Assembly: GCF_001954195.1 (NCBI RefSeq)
Contig: NZ_MBES01000056.1
Location: 47,471 to 111,470, forward strand
DNA from: Mycobacterium sp. IS-1264
GTDB taxonomy: Bacteria; Actinomycetota; Actinomycetes; Mycobacteriales; Mycobacteriaceae
Direction: 5' to 3'
Length of the DNA: 64,000 nt
Positions 52,239 through 64,000 of this stretch are shown in pieces. A program made the translations under genes and the position numbers. Under the pieces are notes generated by a model, which was given only the letters and a program-made list of their open reading frames with translations, did no database searches and had not been told where the DNA came from. How positions within the stretch are numbered: position 1 is the stretch's first letter; every line of letters starts with the position of its first letter.

Positions 52239-53660
52239 CTACAGCGGGATGTTCTTGTGGCGGCCGCGGCGTGCCGGTGCCTGGGCCAGTGCCTCGGTGA
52301 GCTTGCTGCGGGTGTGCGACGGATCGATCTTCTCGTCGACCACGCCGATCTCGATGGCGCTGTCCACGCCGCCCGCGATCCGCTCGTGCTCGGCGGCCAG
52401 CTCGTCGTGCAGCGCTTCGCGCTCGTGGTCGGGCGCGGCGGCCAGCTTCTTCTTGTGCAGAATGCCGACGGCGGCCTTGGCGCCCATCACCGCGACCTCG
52501 GCGTCCGGCCAGGCGTACACCTTGGTGGCGTTCAGCGACCGGGAGTTCATCGCAATGTAGGCCCCGCCGTAGGTCTTTCGGGTGACCAGCGTGACCCGCG
52601 GAACGGTGCACTCACCGAACGCGTGCAGCAGCTTCGCGCCGCGACGCACCACGCCGCCCCACTCCTGGTCGACGCCGGGCAGATAACCGGGGACGTCGAC
52701 GACCACGATCAGCGGAATGCCGAAGGCGTCGCACAGGCGCACGAATCGCGCCGCCTTCTCGGCGCTTTCGGAGTTCAGGCAGCCGCCCAGGCGCAGCGGG
52801 TTGTTGGCCAGCACGCCGACTGTGCGGCCGGACAACCGGCCCAACCCGATCACCATCGACGGCGCCCAGTTGGCCTGGAACTCGTCGAACGGTGTCTCGT
52901 CGTCGAGGATCGCGGTCACGATCGGGCGCACGTCGTAGGCACGCCGCGACGACTCGGGCAGCAACGCGTGAATGTCGGTGTCGCCGGCCTCGGCCTTGGT
53001 GCGGTCGAAATGCCCTTGCTGGCAGAACAATCCGACCAACCGGCGGCCGCGCTCGTAGGCGTCGAGCTCGTCGTCGGCGACGATGTGGCACACCCCGGAC
53101 TTCTTGTGATGAGTCTCCGGGCCGCCGAGCGCGGCCATGTCGACGTCCTCGCCGGTGACACTGCGCACCACGTCGGGCCCCGTGACGAACACCCGGCTCT
53201 CCGGCGCCATCACCACGACGTCGGTCAGGGCCGGCCCGTAGGCGGCGCCGCCGGCGGCGAAGCCGACGACCACCGAGATCTGCGGGACATAGCCGGACGC
53301 CCGGATCATGGCCTCGAACACCAGGCCCACCGCGTGCAGCGCCTTGACGCCTTCGGCCAGCCGGGCGCCGCCGGAGTGCCAGATACCCACGATCGGGCTC
53401 TGCTCCTCGATGGCGGTGTCGTAGGCGTTGACGATGTGCGTGCAACCCTCGATGCCCATGGCGCCGCCCATCACCGTTCCGTCCGTGCAGAACGCGATGG
53501 TGCGCACACCGTTCACGGTGCCCGCGGCGGAAAGCACGCCCGAGCGGTCACGCTCGTGCAGCAGTTGGATGCTGCCGTCGTCGAAGAAATTGCTCAGACG
53601 CAACAACGGGTCTCGGGGGTCGAGCGATTCGCCGACCGCCTCGGGGGCCATGAGTGTCAT
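52239..53660 (-). CDS. accD6: Acetyl/propionyl-CoA carboxylase beta subunit, carboxyltransferase
   Basis: A 473-residue carboxyltransferase, orthologous to Rv2247. N-terminal biotin-site domain (IVGIWHSGGARLAEGVKALH; ISVVVGFAAGGAAYGPALTD), C-terminal acyl-CoA domain (VVVDVPGYLPGVDQEWGGVV; RKTYGGAYIAMNSRSL). It makes malonyl-CoA for the FAS-II extender pool, in complex with AccA3. It is the last gene of the FAS-II operon, 48 bp after kasB, and is followed by a terminator-like repeat. ATG 53660 with AGGAGAC upstream. Confidence 0.95.
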   Translation of the reverse strand: MTLMAPEAVGESLDPRDPLLRLSNFFDDGSIQLLHERDRSGVLSAAGTVNGVRTIAFCTDGTVMGGAMGIEGCTHIVNAYDTAIEEQSPIVGIWHSGGARLAEGVKALHAVGLVFEAMIRASGYVPQISVVVGFAAGGAAYGPALTDVVVMAPESRVFVTGPDVVRSVTGEDVDMAALGGPETHHKKSGVCHIVADDELDAYERGRRLVGLFCQQGHFDRTKAEAGDTDIHALLPESSRRAYDVRPIVTAILDDETPFDEFQANWAPSMVIGLGRLSGRTVGVLANNPLRLGGCLNSESAEKAARFVRLCDAFGIPLIVVVDVPGYLPGVDQEWGGVVRRGAKLLHAFGECTVPRVTLVTRKTYGGAYIAMNSRSLNATKVYAWPDAEVAVMGAKAAVGILHKKKLAAAPDHEREALHDELAAEHERIAGGVDSAIEIGVVDEKIDPSHTRSKLTEALAQAPARRGRHKNIPL

Positions 53661-53708
53661 TGCGGGTCTCCTGTTTCCGGTGTTGCTCGGGGTTGATGGC
53701 GCTGGGGT

Positions 53709-54962
53709 TTAGTACCGCCCAAAGGCGATCGCCACGTTGTGACCGCCGAATCCGAACGAGTTGTTGATCGCGTACCGGTAATCACCGTGCCGCGGCTTAC
53801 CCGCCACCACGTCCAAATCGATCTCTGGATCGAGGTTCTCGAGATTCAGTGTCGGTGGGACCAGCTGATCCCGCAACGCGAGCACGGTCAGGATCGACTC
53901 CACCGCGCCGACCGCACCGACCGAGTGGCCGAGGGCGGACTTGGGGGCGTATACCGCCGGCTTGTTGCTGCCCAGGGCGTTGTTGATGGCCTTGCTTTCG
54001 GCCAGGTCGCCGACCTGGGTGCCGGTGGCGTGCGCGTTGACGTGGTCGATGTCGCCGGGAGTGAGGCCCGCGAGCTGGATCGCCCGCGTCATCGCATGGC
54101 CGGCGCGTTCCCCGTTGGGGTCCGGCGCGACCATGTGGAAGCCGTCCGAGGTGACGCTGGCACCCATGATCCGGGCCAGGATGTTGGCGCCGCGGGCTTT
54201 CGCGTGCTCCTCGGTCTCGATCACCATCAGAGCGCCGGCCTCGCCGAACACGAAACCATCGCGGTCCCGGTCGAACGGGCGACACGCACCGGCGGGGTCG
54301 TCGTTCTTGGTCGACATCACGATGCGCATCGCCGCGAACGCCGCGATCGGCACCGCCTCGATCCGCGTCTCCACGCCGCCGCAGATCGCGATGTCCGCCT
54401 CACCCAGCACGATCTGCTGCCACGCCCGGGCGATGCCCTCGCAACCGGACGCACACGCCGAAACCGGTGTCATCACACCGGCTTTGGCGTGCCGTTCCAG
54501 CCCGACCGCCGCGGCCGCTCCGTTGGGCATGTACTTCTGCACGCCTAGCGGAGAGACCGCCTTCATGCCGCGGGCCCGCATGTCGTCGTAGCTGAAGACC
54601 ATTTCCTCAGACGAACCCAGACCCGTGCCGATGGAAACGGCCAACCGGTTGGTGTCGACTTCGGGTGAACCGGCGTTCTCCCACACCCGGCGGCCCAAGA
54701 CGGTGGACATCCTTTGCAGATAGCCCGTTCGGCGCAGCTCGATGCGAGTCAGCTGGCTGTCGAACTCCTCCACGAGATGCCCGCCGATACGGACCGGCAG
54801 GTCGAACTCCTCGACGAAGGGGTCCTCGAGGAGACGGATCCCACTCTGGCTGTCCAGGAGCAACTTCCAGGTGGTTTCCGCGTCGGGTGCCAAGGCAGTC
54901 GTCATGGCAATGCCGGTGACGACCACATTGGGGAAAGCTTTCCCCGTAACCAGCTCTGTCAT
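53709..54962 (-). CDS. kasB: Beta-ketoacyl-ACP synthase II, long-chain extension
   Basis: A 417-residue condensing enzyme, orthologous to Rv2246. Active-site Cys170 in TPVSACASG, the two His in NAHATGTQ and [10 protein letters not shown], and the C-terminal [12 protein letters not shown] loop. With KasA it elongates meromycolate chains, KasB being needed for the full length. It is separated from kasA by 27 bp. The close pairwise similarity of kasA and kasB reflects an old duplication. Confidence 0.96.
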   Translation of the reverse strand: MTELVTGKAFPNVVVTGIAMTTALAPDAETTWKLLLDSQSGIRLLEDPFVEEFDLPVRIGGHLVEEFDSQLTRIELRRTGYLQRMSTVLGRRVWENAGSPEVDTNRLAVSIGTGLGSSEEMVFSYDDMRARGMKAVSPLGVQKYMPNGAAAAVGLERHAKAGVMTPVSACASGCEGIARAWQQIVLGEADIAICGGVETRIEAVPIAAFAAMRIVMSTKNDDPAGACRPFDRDRDGFVFGEAGALMVIETEEHAKARGANILARIMGASVTSDGFHMVAPDPNGERAGHAMTRAIQLAGLTPGDIDHVNAHATGTQVGDLAESKAINNALGSNKPAVYAPKSALGHSVGAVGAVESILTVLALRDQLVPPTLNLENLDPEIDLDVVAGKPRHGDYRYAINNSFGFGGHNVAIAFGRY

Positions 54963-54989
54963 GGGTGTGGCGAACGTTCCTTCCGTGCT

Positions 54990-56240
54990 TTAGTAACGCC
55001 CGAACGCGAGCGCGACGTTGTGCCCTCCGAACCCGAACGAGTTGTTGATCGCGTACTGGTACTCGCCGTAGCGCGGTTCGCCCGCGACGATGTCCAGATC
55101 GATTTCGGGGTCAGGGGTTTCGTAGTTGAGGGTGGGTGGGATGACCCCGTCCCTCAGGGTCAGCACCGTAAGCACCGACTCGAGCGCCCCGACTGCGCCG
55201 ATTGAGTGCCCCAGCGCCGATTTCGGCGCATACACCGCGGCCTTTTCGCAACCGGCGACCCGAAGCGCGTTGGCCTCGGCCGTGTCGCCGATCGGCGTTG
55301 CGGTCCCGTGTGCGTTGACGTGGTCGACGTCCTTGGGGGACAAGCCGGCCAGCTCCATCGCCCGCGTCATCGCCCGGCCGGCACGCACGCCGTCCGCCGC
55401 GGGCGCCACCATGTGGAAGGCGTCCGAGGTGATACCGGCACCGAGCAACCGGGCCAACGGCTTGGCGCCGCGGGCCTTGGCGTGCTCCTCGGTCTCGATC
55501 ATCATCAGCGCCCCGGCCTCGCCGAACACGAAGCCGTCGCGGTCCTTGTCGAACGGCCGCGACGCACGCTCGGGCTCGTCGTTGCGAGTCGACATGGCCC
55601 GCATCATGGAGAACGCCGCGATGGGCAGCGCCTCGATGGGACCTTCGACTCCGCCGCACACGGCGATATCCGCGTCACCCATGACGATCTGACGCCACGC
55701 GTGGGCGATTGCCTCCGAGCCCGACGAGCAGGCCGACACCGGCGTTATCACCCCGGCGCGCGCCCCCAGCTGCAGGCCCACCACCGCCGCGGCGCCGTTG
55801 GGCATGATCATCTGAACGGCGAGCGGGGAGACCTTGCGGGGCCCGCCCTCGTTCATCAGGTCATAGCTCTCGACGATCCGCTCGGCGCCGCCCAGACCGG
55901 TGCCGACAACGACCGAGAACCGGTCGGGATCGACCTCCGGGGTGCCCGCGGTCTCCCACAACTGACCGCTCAGCAGTTTCGCCAGGCGCTGGACGTAGGA
56001 CATGCGCCGCAGGTCCAGCCGGCCCATGTGGTTGTCGACAGGCTCCTTGAGGTGCCCGCCGATCTTGACGGGCAGGTCCCACTTGGTGACGAACTCGTCT
56101 TCGAGTACGTGGATGCCGCTTTCGCCGGCCAACAAACCCTTCCACGTGCTCTCGATGTCCGGCGCGATTGCTGTCGTCGCCGTGACGGCGGTTACCACAA
56201 CGCTGGGGTAACCGCCATTAGCAGTGGAAGGCTTGGTCAC
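54990..56240 (-). CDS. kasA: Beta-ketoacyl-ACP synthase, meromycolate elongation
   Basis: A 416-residue condensing enzyme, orthologous to Rv2245. Active-site Cys171 in TPVSACSSG, His311 in NAHGTATP and His345 in [10 protein letters not shown], plus Lys and [10 protein letters not shown] at the C-terminus. It catalyses malonyl-AcpM condensation in FAS-II. GTG start 56240 overlaps the acpM TGA (GTGA), so the two are co-translated. Known in M. tuberculosis as essential and the target of thiolactomycin. Confidence 0.96.
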   Translation of the reverse strand: MTKPSTANGGYPSVVVTAVTATTAIAPDIESTWKGLLAGESGIHVLEDEFVTKWDLPVKIGGHLKEPVDNHMGRLDLRRMSYVQRLAKLLSGQLWETAGTPEVDPDRFSVVVGTGLGGAERIVESYDLMNEGGPRKVSPLAVQMIMPNGAAAVVGLQLGARAGVITPVSACSSGSEAIAHAWRQIVMGDADIAVCGGVEGPIEALPIAAFSMMRAMSTRNDEPERASRPFDKDRDGFVFGEAGALMMIETEEHAKARGAKPLARLLGAGITSDAFHMVAPAADGVRAGRAMTRAMELAGLSPKDVDHVNAHGTATPIGDTAEANALRVAGCEKAAVYAPKSALGHSIGAVGALESVLTVLTLRDGVIPPTLNYETPDPEIDLDIVAGEPRYGEYQYAINNSFGFGGHNVALAFGRY

Positions 56241-56584
56241 TTGGTGTCCGCTTCCATCCTCGCCTTGACGTTGGCCACGGCGTCGGGGTTTTCGGACTCG
56301 ATCTTGGCGCGCAGCGCAGCGGCGGCCTCGGGGTCCTCTTCCTCGAGCTTCTGGATGTACGCAACGACGTCACCGACGGTGCGCAGACCGGCGAGGTCTT
56401 CGTCGGGGATCTTCACGCCGTACTTGTCCTCGGTCTGGACGGCGATCTCGACCATCGACAGCGAGTCGATGTCCAGGTCGTCGACGAACGACTTCTCCGG
56501 GGTGACCTCGGAGGGCTCGATACCGGTGACCTCTTCGATGATCTCCGCAATACCGGCGATAATTTCTTCCTGAGTGACGGCCAC
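56237..56584 (-). CDS. acpM: Meromycolate extension acyl carrier protein
   Basis: A 115-residue acidic ACP, orthologous to Rv2244. The phosphopantetheine attachment Ser41 is in [13 protein letters not shown]-terminal extension ([20 protein letters not shown]) typical of mycobacterial AcpM is present, longer than in E. coli ACP. It carries acyl groups through FAS-II. ATG 56584. Located directly between fabD and kasA. Confidence 0.97.
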   Translation of the reverse strand: MAVTQEEIIAGIAEIIEEVTGIEPSEVTPEKSFVDDLDIDSLSMVEIAVQTEDKYGVKIPDEDLAGLRTVGDVVAYIQKLEEEDPEAAAALRAKIESENPDAVANVKARMEADTK

Positions 56585-56655
56585 AGCCTTGCTTCCCTTC
56601 GTAATGTGTTGTGTGTAAATCGAACTGACGTGCTTTTTGGTTGTACTGGACTGCG

Positions 56656-57564
56656 TTAGAGGTTGGTCAACTCGTCCAGGTCTGCGGGCGACTTGACGGC
56701 GCGTGCCGGAACCCCCCGAAGTTCGCGTTTGGCGATGCCGGTGAGGGTGCCCGCGGGCGGGAACTCCACAATCGCCGTGACAGTGTTCTCACGCAGATAC
56801 TCGGTGCACAGGTCCCAGCGCACCGGTTGGGTCAGCTGGGCGACCAGCGCGTCCATCGCAGCGGCCGCCGAGGTGACCGGCTTCCCGTCGCGGTTGGACA
56901 ACAGCGTGGCGGTGGGCTCGGCGGTCGCGATGGCGGCCGCCGCGGCGGCGTACGCGTCAAGAGCCGAAGCCATGTACTTGGTGTGGAACGCTCCGGCCAC
57001 GCCGAGGGCGCGCACCCGGGCCTTGGCCGGCGGGTCTTCGGCGAGCTTCTCCAGCGCGGCCAGCGGGCCGGCGGCCACGATCTGGCCGGCGGCGTTGCGG
57101 TTCGCGGGGGTCAGGTCGAGCTGCTCGAGGCGGGCCAGTACCTCCGCCTCGTCGCCGCCGAGGACGGCGGACATGCCGGTCGGCTCGAGGGCGCAGGCCT
57201 TGGCCATCTCGGCGCCCCGGGTGGCGGCCAGCGCGACGGCGTCGTCGGCCCCCATCACACCGGCGATCGCGTAGGCCGCGATTTCGCCGACGGAGTGACC
57301 GGCCGCGATGAATTCCTTGCCGGCGAGCAGACCGCGCTTTGTCAGTTCCTGATGAGCCAGCAGCGTGGCCGCGACGACCAATGGCTGGGTGACCGCGGTA
57401 TCGGTGATCTCCTCGGTCGAGGCGGTGGTGCCCAGCCGCACGAGATCAAGGCCGCTGGCCTTCGACCACAGGGCCAGCTGGTCCGCCGCGCCGGACAACT
57501 CCAGCCACGGCGACAGCATCCCCTCGGTCTGCGAACCCTGTCCGGGCGCGAGAAACGCAATCAC
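56656..57564 (-). CDS. fabD: Malonyl-CoA:ACP transacylase
   Basis: A 302-residue acyltransferase, orthologous to Rv2243. N-terminal FLAPGQGSQ loop, nucleophile Ser91 in AAGHSVGE and catalytic His in the GAFHTKYM segment. It transfers malonyl from CoA to AcpM to start each FAS-II cycle. It is the first gene of the FAS-II operon; the inverted repeat 57631-57651 lies about 70 bp upstream of its start. Confidence 0.96.
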   Translation of the reverse strand: MIAFLAPGQGSQTEGMLSPWLELSGAADQLALWSKASGLDLVRLGTTASTEEITDTAVTQPLVVAATLLAHQELTKRGLLAGKEFIAAGHSVGEIAAYAIAGVMGADDAVALAATRGAEMAKACALEPTGMSAVLGGDEAEVLARLEQLDLTPANRNAAGQIVAAGPLAALEKLAEDPPAKARVRALGVAGAFHTKYMASALDAYAAAAAAIATAEPTATLLSNRDGKPVTSAAAAMDALVAQLTQPVRWDLCTEYLRENTVTAIVEFPPAGTLTGIAKRELRGVPARAVKSPADLDELTNL

Positions 57565-57630
57565 GTGTCTAAGAGAACACTGTGGAAACGGTTTTGGCGG
57601 GTGTAACAGATTATGAACCTCGTCTTAGGT

Positions 57631-57651
57631 TTTTGTATACACCTTACAAAA
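57631..57651. promoter_or_regulatory. Inverted repeat in the FAS-II operon promoter, candidate MabR site
   Basis: TTTTGTA (57631-57637) and TACAAAA (57645-57651) are a perfect 7-bp inverted repeat with a 7-nt spacer, in the AT-rich gap between mabR and fabD, where MabR is known to regulate fabD transcription. The link of this repeat to MabR is inference. Confidence 0.65.
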
Positions 57652-57704
57652 CAGCTCCGTAAGCAACATGTTTGATATCGTGCCGCGATCTGTTGCCTGG
57701 ATCA

Positions 57705-59030
57705 CTATCTCGCGGACGGCGCCACCGCACCCCCTCTGACCGGGAGGGGAACCTGCGTCAGGGCGTTGCTGCCGACACTAGACGGGCTCGTGGGGTAGTT
57801 GAGCTGACCAACGGTCGCCGCCACACGCAGCACATACGCATCACGGGGTTGGGTGGGATCGCGGCCCGTGAAGTCCGTGATGCGCTTCAGGCGGTACCGC
57901 ACGGTGTTTGGATGAACGAACAACTTGCGGGCGCAAGCCTCAATCGCGCCGCCCGAATCTAAGAAAGCTTCAAGGGTCTCCACGAGGGTGGGCCCGGCCT
58001 CGGCCAGCGGCCCCATCACGTCGGTGTGCAACGCGACGATCGCCGATGCGTCTCCCATCAGGGCGCGTTCGGGCAGCAGCTCTCGGGCCAGCACGGGGCG
58101 GGGCGCCCCGCTCCAGCCCGCGACGGCGTTCATCCCTGATATCGCCTCGCTGGCGCTGTGATAAGCCGCGGTGAGCATCGGCGCGGTGGGTCCGATGACC
58201 ACCGGGTCGTCGGAGAACGCGACCAACAGGTCACCCAGGAACTTCTCCGTCGGCGACAACGGGCCCGACACGATCGCCACCAGCCAGGTGCCGTGCACGT
58301 CGGTGAGCGCCGCGCGGCCATGGACGGCGGCGACGTCACGAACGTGTTGGCTGGCCCGCTCGCTGTCACCCGGTCCGTTCGCATCCTCGCGGCCCGGCGC
58401 CGGGGTCCCGACGACCACCGTCGCCGGCGCGGTGGTGTCCCAGTTCAACGCGGCCGCACGAGATAGCAGCTCCGGGCCGGTGTCGCCACGCACCACCGCG
58501 TCGACGACGCTCGCCTCCATGCGGCTGTCCCAGTTGCCCCGCGCCTCGGCCGCGTCCGCGTACTCGCCGGCGAAGGTGAAGGCCAGGTCGCGGCTGTACT
58601 TCAAGATCCCCACCGTCAGCGCGGTCAGCTGCTCGTCGGAACGGGCCAGCAGCGGCACGACTTCCTCGAAGAACTCCATCGTGACCCGAACCATGTCCAC
58701 GCTGTGGCGCAGCGCGATCCGTCGGGTCAGGTCCTTGGGCACCAGTTCGAAGGCCTTGGCCGTGTAGCTGACGTTGCTGTGCGGGTCGTGCATCCATTCG
58801 ACGAAGTTCACGACGGCCGTCTGCACCACCAGCGCGACACTGGCCCGCTGGGAGGCTTCCAGGTCGGCGAAGAACGGCAACCGATCCTGCATGGCGTTCA
58901 CCGCTTCGGTGGACAGCCGGCCCGAATACTGCTTCAGCCGACGCAGCAGGGAATCGGGGACGGTGTCCAGCAATTCCAGCGGCGACCTTGGATGCTTGGC
59001 AAAAGGACCGGCGAACGGGTTGTCATTCAC
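57705..59030 (-). CDS. mabR: PucR/CdaR-family transcriptional activator of the FAS-II operon
   Basis: A 441-residue regulator, orthologous to Rv2242 (MabR). An N-terminal helical GGDEF-like/PucR ligand domain is followed by a C-terminal PucR-type HTH with FVHPNTVRYRLKRITDFTGR. In M. tuberculosis this protein controls the fabD-acpM-kasA-kasB-accD6 operon, probably through long-chain acyl-CoA. It lies between aceE and fabD, on the same strand as both. ATG 59030. Confidence 0.92.
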   Translation of the reverse strand: MNDNPFAGPFAKHPRSPLELLDTVPDSLLRRLKQYSGRLSTEAVNAMQDRLPFFADLEASQRASVALVVQTAVVNFVEWMHDPHSNVSYTAKAFELVPKDLTRRIALRHSVDMVRVTMEFFEEVVPLLARSDEQLTALTVGILKYSRDLAFTFAGEYADAAEARGNWDSRMEASVVDAVVRGDTGPELLSRAAALNWDTTAPATVVVGTPAPGREDANGPGDSERASQHVRDVAAVHGRAALTDVHGTWLVAIVSGPLSPTEKFLGDLLVAFSDDPVVIGPTAPMLTAAYHSASEAISGMNAVAGWSGAPRPVLARELLPERALMGDASAIVALHTDVMGPLAEAGPTLVETLEAFLDSGGAIEACARKLFVHPNTVRYRLKRITDFTGRDPTQPRDAYVLRVAATVGQLNYPTSPSSVGSNALTQVPLPVRGGAVAPSAR

Positions 59031-59100
59031 CCCTAAAACCTACGTCACATTTATGGAACTTTCCGCCAAAGCCACGCGCTGCCGCCGCGCCTCCCGCGCC

Positions 59101-59153
59101 GAACGTGCGGCCAGCCGCACGCTGGACCCCGAACGTGCGGCTAGCCGCACGCT
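59101..59153. repeat. Tandem palindromic repeats between aceE and mabR
   Basis: GAACGTGCGGC-[CT]-AGCCGCACGCT occurs at 59101-59123 and 59131-59153, period 30. The second copy centres on the perfect palindrome CGTGCGGCTAGCCGCACG; the first has one base change at its centre. Located in the 144-bp gap after aceE, it likely forms hairpins and a terminator or mRNA-processing site. Confidence 0.7.
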
Positions 59154-59174
59154 CGCGGGGGAAGTGCCACGGCC

Positions 59175-61964
<2,790 letters not shown>

Positions 61965-62091
61965 CTTCCGCTCCTCGGTTGGCGGGTCGTCTGCCCGCGG
62001 TTTCGCCTTCTATCGTGCCGCACCGGCGTCCCGGGCGGGTAGCCGCGGTGTGCCGCAGGCGGCGGGGACGGCCACCCGGTAACGTCTAGCT

Positions 62092-62673
62092 GTGCTCATC
62101 GGATGGCGTGCCGTCCTTGCGGGGGAAGCCGTAAAGCGAGGCGCTCTGGCGCTCGGGTGTGTCGCGGTGGTCGTGATGGGCATCGTGGGCTGTACCACCG
62201 TCACCAACGGCACGGCGACGCCCGATACGAAGGTGGCCCCGGCCTACCGCCAGTCGGTGTCCGCGTCGGTGTCCGCGTCGGCCGCGACGTCCAGCATCCG
62301 GGAAACCCAGCGGCAGCAATCCCTGACGACGCGGGCGGTTCGCACCTCGTGCGACTCGCTGGCCACCACTAGCAGCACCGCGATCGACAAGGTGAATGCC
62401 TTTGTCGGGGCGTTCAATGCGGGCCGCAACACCGGGCCGACCGAAGGCCCGGCCATCGACGCGCTCAACGACAGCGCCTCGACGGTGGCCAACAGCTTCA
62501 GCGACGCGCTGTCGGCGCAGATGAAGGACGCGTTCAACGCGTACATCGACGCCGCCCGCGGGGTCGCGAACGCCATCGGTACGCATGCGCCGACGGGCGA
62601 GTTCAACAGGCGGGTCAATCAGCTCAACGACACGAAGACGAAGGCCCTCAAACTCTGCCTGGCGTCGTTCTGA
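62092..62673 (+). CDS. Lipoprotein-like protein (Rv2240c-like)
   Basis: A 193-residue protein corresponding to Rv2240c. N-terminal hydrophobic stretch [20 protein letters not shown] with a lipobox-like IVGC, then a Ser/Ala-rich linker and a helical domain with a Cys pair ([15 protein letters not shown]). It is predicted to be anchored on the outer face of the inner membrane. Function unknown. Divergent from aceE; GTG start. Confidence 0.8.
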   Translation: MLIGWRAVLAGEAVKRGALALGCVAVVVMGIVGCTTVTNGTATPDTKVAPAYRQSVSASVSASAATSSIRETQRQQSLTTRAVRTSCDSLATTSSTAIDKVNAFVGAFNAGRNTGPTEGPAIDALNDSASTVANSFSDALSAQMKDAFNAYIDAARGVANAIGTHAPTGEFNRRVNQLNDTKTKALKLCLASF

Positions 62674-62765
62674 CACGCGTTACCAGGCACGGGTGTGGAC
62701 CGCGTCGCGGCTGTGCGACGATAATCCCCATCGCACGGCGCACATGGCAAAAAGGAGGCTCCACG

Positions 62766-63188
62766 GTGGTCGCGGCGGATGACGCCCCGAGCTACGCTCG
62801 CAAGCTGGGCATCCAACGGGACCAAGTCGTCCAGGAGTGGGGCTGGGACGAAGACACCGACGACGACATTCGCGCCGCGGTCGAGGAAGCCTGTGGCAGT
62901 GACCTGCTCGACGAAGACACCGACGAGGTGGTCGACGTCGTCCTGCTGTGGTGGCGGGATGGGGACGGCGATCTGGTGGACACCCTGATGGACGCGATCA
63001 GCCCGCTGGCCGAGGACGGCGTGATCTGGGTGCTGACACCCAAGACGGGCAAGCCCGGTCACGTCCTTCCGGCCGAGATCGCCGAGGCGGCGCCCACCGC
63101 GGGGTTGATGCCGACCTCGTCGGTCAACCTCGGTGACTGGAGCGCCAGCCGGTTGGTTCAGCCGAAGTCGCGGGCCGGGAAGCGTTGA
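62766..63188 (+). CDS. DUF3052 family protein (Rv2239c-like)
   Basis: A 140-residue protein of DUF3052 type, corresponding to Rv2239c. Conserved pattern YARKLGIQRDQVVQEWGWDE, a long acidic helix and LLWWRDGDGDLVDTLMDAIS, ending RLVQPKSRAGKR. Start is GTG 62766 with AAAGGAGG about 8 nt upstream, a strong ribosome site. Function unknown; its stop overlaps the ahpE start (TGATG), so they are co-translated. Confidence 0.88.
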   Translation: MVAADDAPSYARKLGIQRDQVVQEWGWDEDTDDDIRAAVEEACGSDLLDEDTDEVVDVVLLWWRDGDGDLVDTLMDAISPLAEDGVIWVLTPKTGKPGHVLPAEIAEAAPTAGLMPTSSVNLGDWSASRLVQPKSRAGKR

Positions 63189-63649
63189 TGCTGCCGGTCG
63201 GAACGCCCGCCCCGGACTTCACCTTGCGCGACCAGAATCAGCAGCGCGTCACACTGAGCTCCTACCGTGGCGCCAAGAACGTTCTGTTGGTGTTCTTCCC
63301 GCTCGCATTCACCGGGATCTGCCAGGGTGAACTCGACTTGCTGCGTGATCACTTGCCCGTTTTCGAAAACGACGACAGCGCGGTGCTGGCGATCTCGGTG
63401 GGCCCGCCGCCGACGCACAAGATTTGGTCCCTGGAGAGCGGTTTCACGTTTCCGGTCTTGTCGGATTTCTGGCCGCACGGCGAGGTCAGCCAGGCCTACG
63501 GCGTGTTCAACGAAGCCGCCGGATACTCCAATCGCGGTACCTTCGTCGTCGATCGATCGGGAATCATCCAGTTCGCCGAGATGAAGGAGCCGGGCGAGGC
63601 CCGCGACCAGAAGCTGTGGACCGACGCGCTGGCTGCCTTAAAGAGCTGA
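63188..63649 (+). CDS. ahpE: Alkyl hydroperoxide reductase E, one-cysteine peroxiredoxin
   Basis: A 153-residue peroxiredoxin, orthologous to Rv2238c. Peroxidatic Cys45 in FFPLAFTGICQGELD, with the Thr and Arg (SFTFPVL..., RGTFVVDRSG) of the active site. No resolving Cys, so mycothiol/mycoredoxin-1 or thioredoxin reduces it. It reduces hydroperoxides and peroxynitrite in the cytosol. ATG 63188; TTG 63185 is less likely. Confidence 0.96.
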   Translation: MLPVGTPAPDFTLRDQNQQRVTLSSYRGAKNVLLVFFPLAFTGICQGELDLLRDHLPVFENDDSAVLAISVGPPPTHKIWSLESGFTFPVLSDFWPHGEVSQAYGVFNEAAGYSNRGTFVVDRSGIIQFAEMKEPGEARDQKLWTDALAALKS

Positions 63650-63710
63650 GAAGGCCTGACGGTTTTGGCTGGTTAGGCTGTTGCCGTGTAGCCTGCGGCG
63701 GACGATTCAA

Positions 63711-63785
63711 GGGCGCGTAGCTCAGTGGTAGAGCTCTGGTTTTACACACCAGCGGTCGGCGGTTCGATACCGTCCGCGCCCACCA
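63711..63785 (+). tRNA. tRNA-Val (anticodon TAC)
   Basis: A full cloverleaf: acceptor GGGCGCG/CGCGCCC, D-arm GCTC-AGTGGTA-GAGC, anticodon stem CTGGT/ACCAG with loop TTTACAC (anticodon TAC, Val), T-arm with GGCGG-TTCGATA-CCGTC. The 3' ACCA is encoded. Located 61 bp after ahpE. Confidence 0.96.
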
Positions 63786-63860
63786 AAGTTATTGCAGGTC
63801 AGCGCGACTGACCGCGCCGACCGCTACCCGCAGTACCCAGGGGGCGGTGGCGGGTGGGGT

Positions 63861-64000
63861 ATGTCGTCGCTACAGAGACCTGATTCTGAGTGCGGATTTT
63901 GCGGTGCTGGTTTTGTTGGGTATGGGCGGGTGGACGTCGGTGGTCCGACCGCGCTGATCAAAGATTTCGATGACCGCGTCTCGGCGACCGAGCCCCTTCC
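63861..64000 (+). CDS. Open frame at the right window edge, unknown
   Basis: ATG 63861 opens a frame (MSSLQRPDSECGFCGAGFVG...) that remains open for 46 codons to the window end. A CxxC motif is present. Ribosome site GGGTGGGG is weak. No family recognised; it may be the start of a gene or of an element next to the tRNA. The stretch 63786-63860 holds nothing else I recognise. Confidence 0.25.
   Translation, partial: MSSLQRPDSECGFCGAGFVGYGRVDVGGPTALIKDFDDRVSATEPL

Overview
The window is a high-G+C actinobacterial chromosome segment, almost certainly from a Mycobacterium. The right half carries the mycobacterial FAS-II block in its canonical order: aceE, mabR, fabD, acpM, kasA, kasB, accD6. From about 32.0 kb to 63.7 kb the gene order matches, from my knowledge of the M. 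tuberculosis map, Rv2263 back to Rv2238c: SDR, Lnt paralogue, MBL hydrolase, mscR, methyltransferase, beta-lactamase-like protein, DUF3145 protein, secreted protein, lipid kinase, FAD oxidase, TetR, glpD1, accD6 to aceE, lipoprotein, DUF3052 protein, ahpE. A tRNA-Val follows. Species cannot be fixed from the sequence alone.

Layout. 0-9 kb holds ordinary accessory mycobacterial genes: a DUF1707 protein, TetR regulators with clear palindromic operators, a GlcD-type flavoprotein, a secreted protein, an atypical Ser/Thr kinase, an NmrA-type reductase, a P450 and a VOC protein. 9-13.4 kb is an island-like stretch with a single-chain restriction-modification enzyme (PD-ExK nuclease, N6-adenine methylase and target-recognition region) facing an AAA+ ATPase. 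Its base composition is visibly lower in G+C over the methylase. 13.6-16.6 kb is extremely G+C rich and carries a sugar kinase-MurQ etherase fusion followed by a FIST-domain protein, probably a horizontally acquired cell-wall-sugar recycling and sensing pair. 16.7-32 kb holds mixed accessory genes: DUF3060, hydrolase, MFS, TetR, flavin monooxygenase, cutinase, Ami1-like amidase, two DUF202 proteins, HAD, lipoprotein, a second P450, an MmpS-like protein, and a DapB-like/Hsp70-like pair.

32-52 kb follows the M. tuberculosis order with two insertions. One is a cytochrome b561/sulfite-oxidase-type fusion plus a small protein, between the Rv2253- and Rv2252-like genes. The other is a TetR/FAD-monooxygenase/SGNH-hydrolase cassette between glpD1 and accD6, controlled by two matching palindromes. 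52-62 kb is mycolic-acid elongation: FabD loads malonate on AcpM, KasA and KasB condense, AccD6 supplies malonyl-CoA, MabR regulates, and AceE supplies acetyl-CoA.

No CRISPR array, rRNA, insertion sequence or complete prophage was recognised. Several gene ends carry related hairpins that look like dispersed repeats or terminators. The most interesting items are the kinase-MurQ fusion with its FIST partner, the nuclease-methylase/AAA island, the Lnt paralogue with Ser in place of the catalytic Cys, and the kinase with an HLD catalytic loop.
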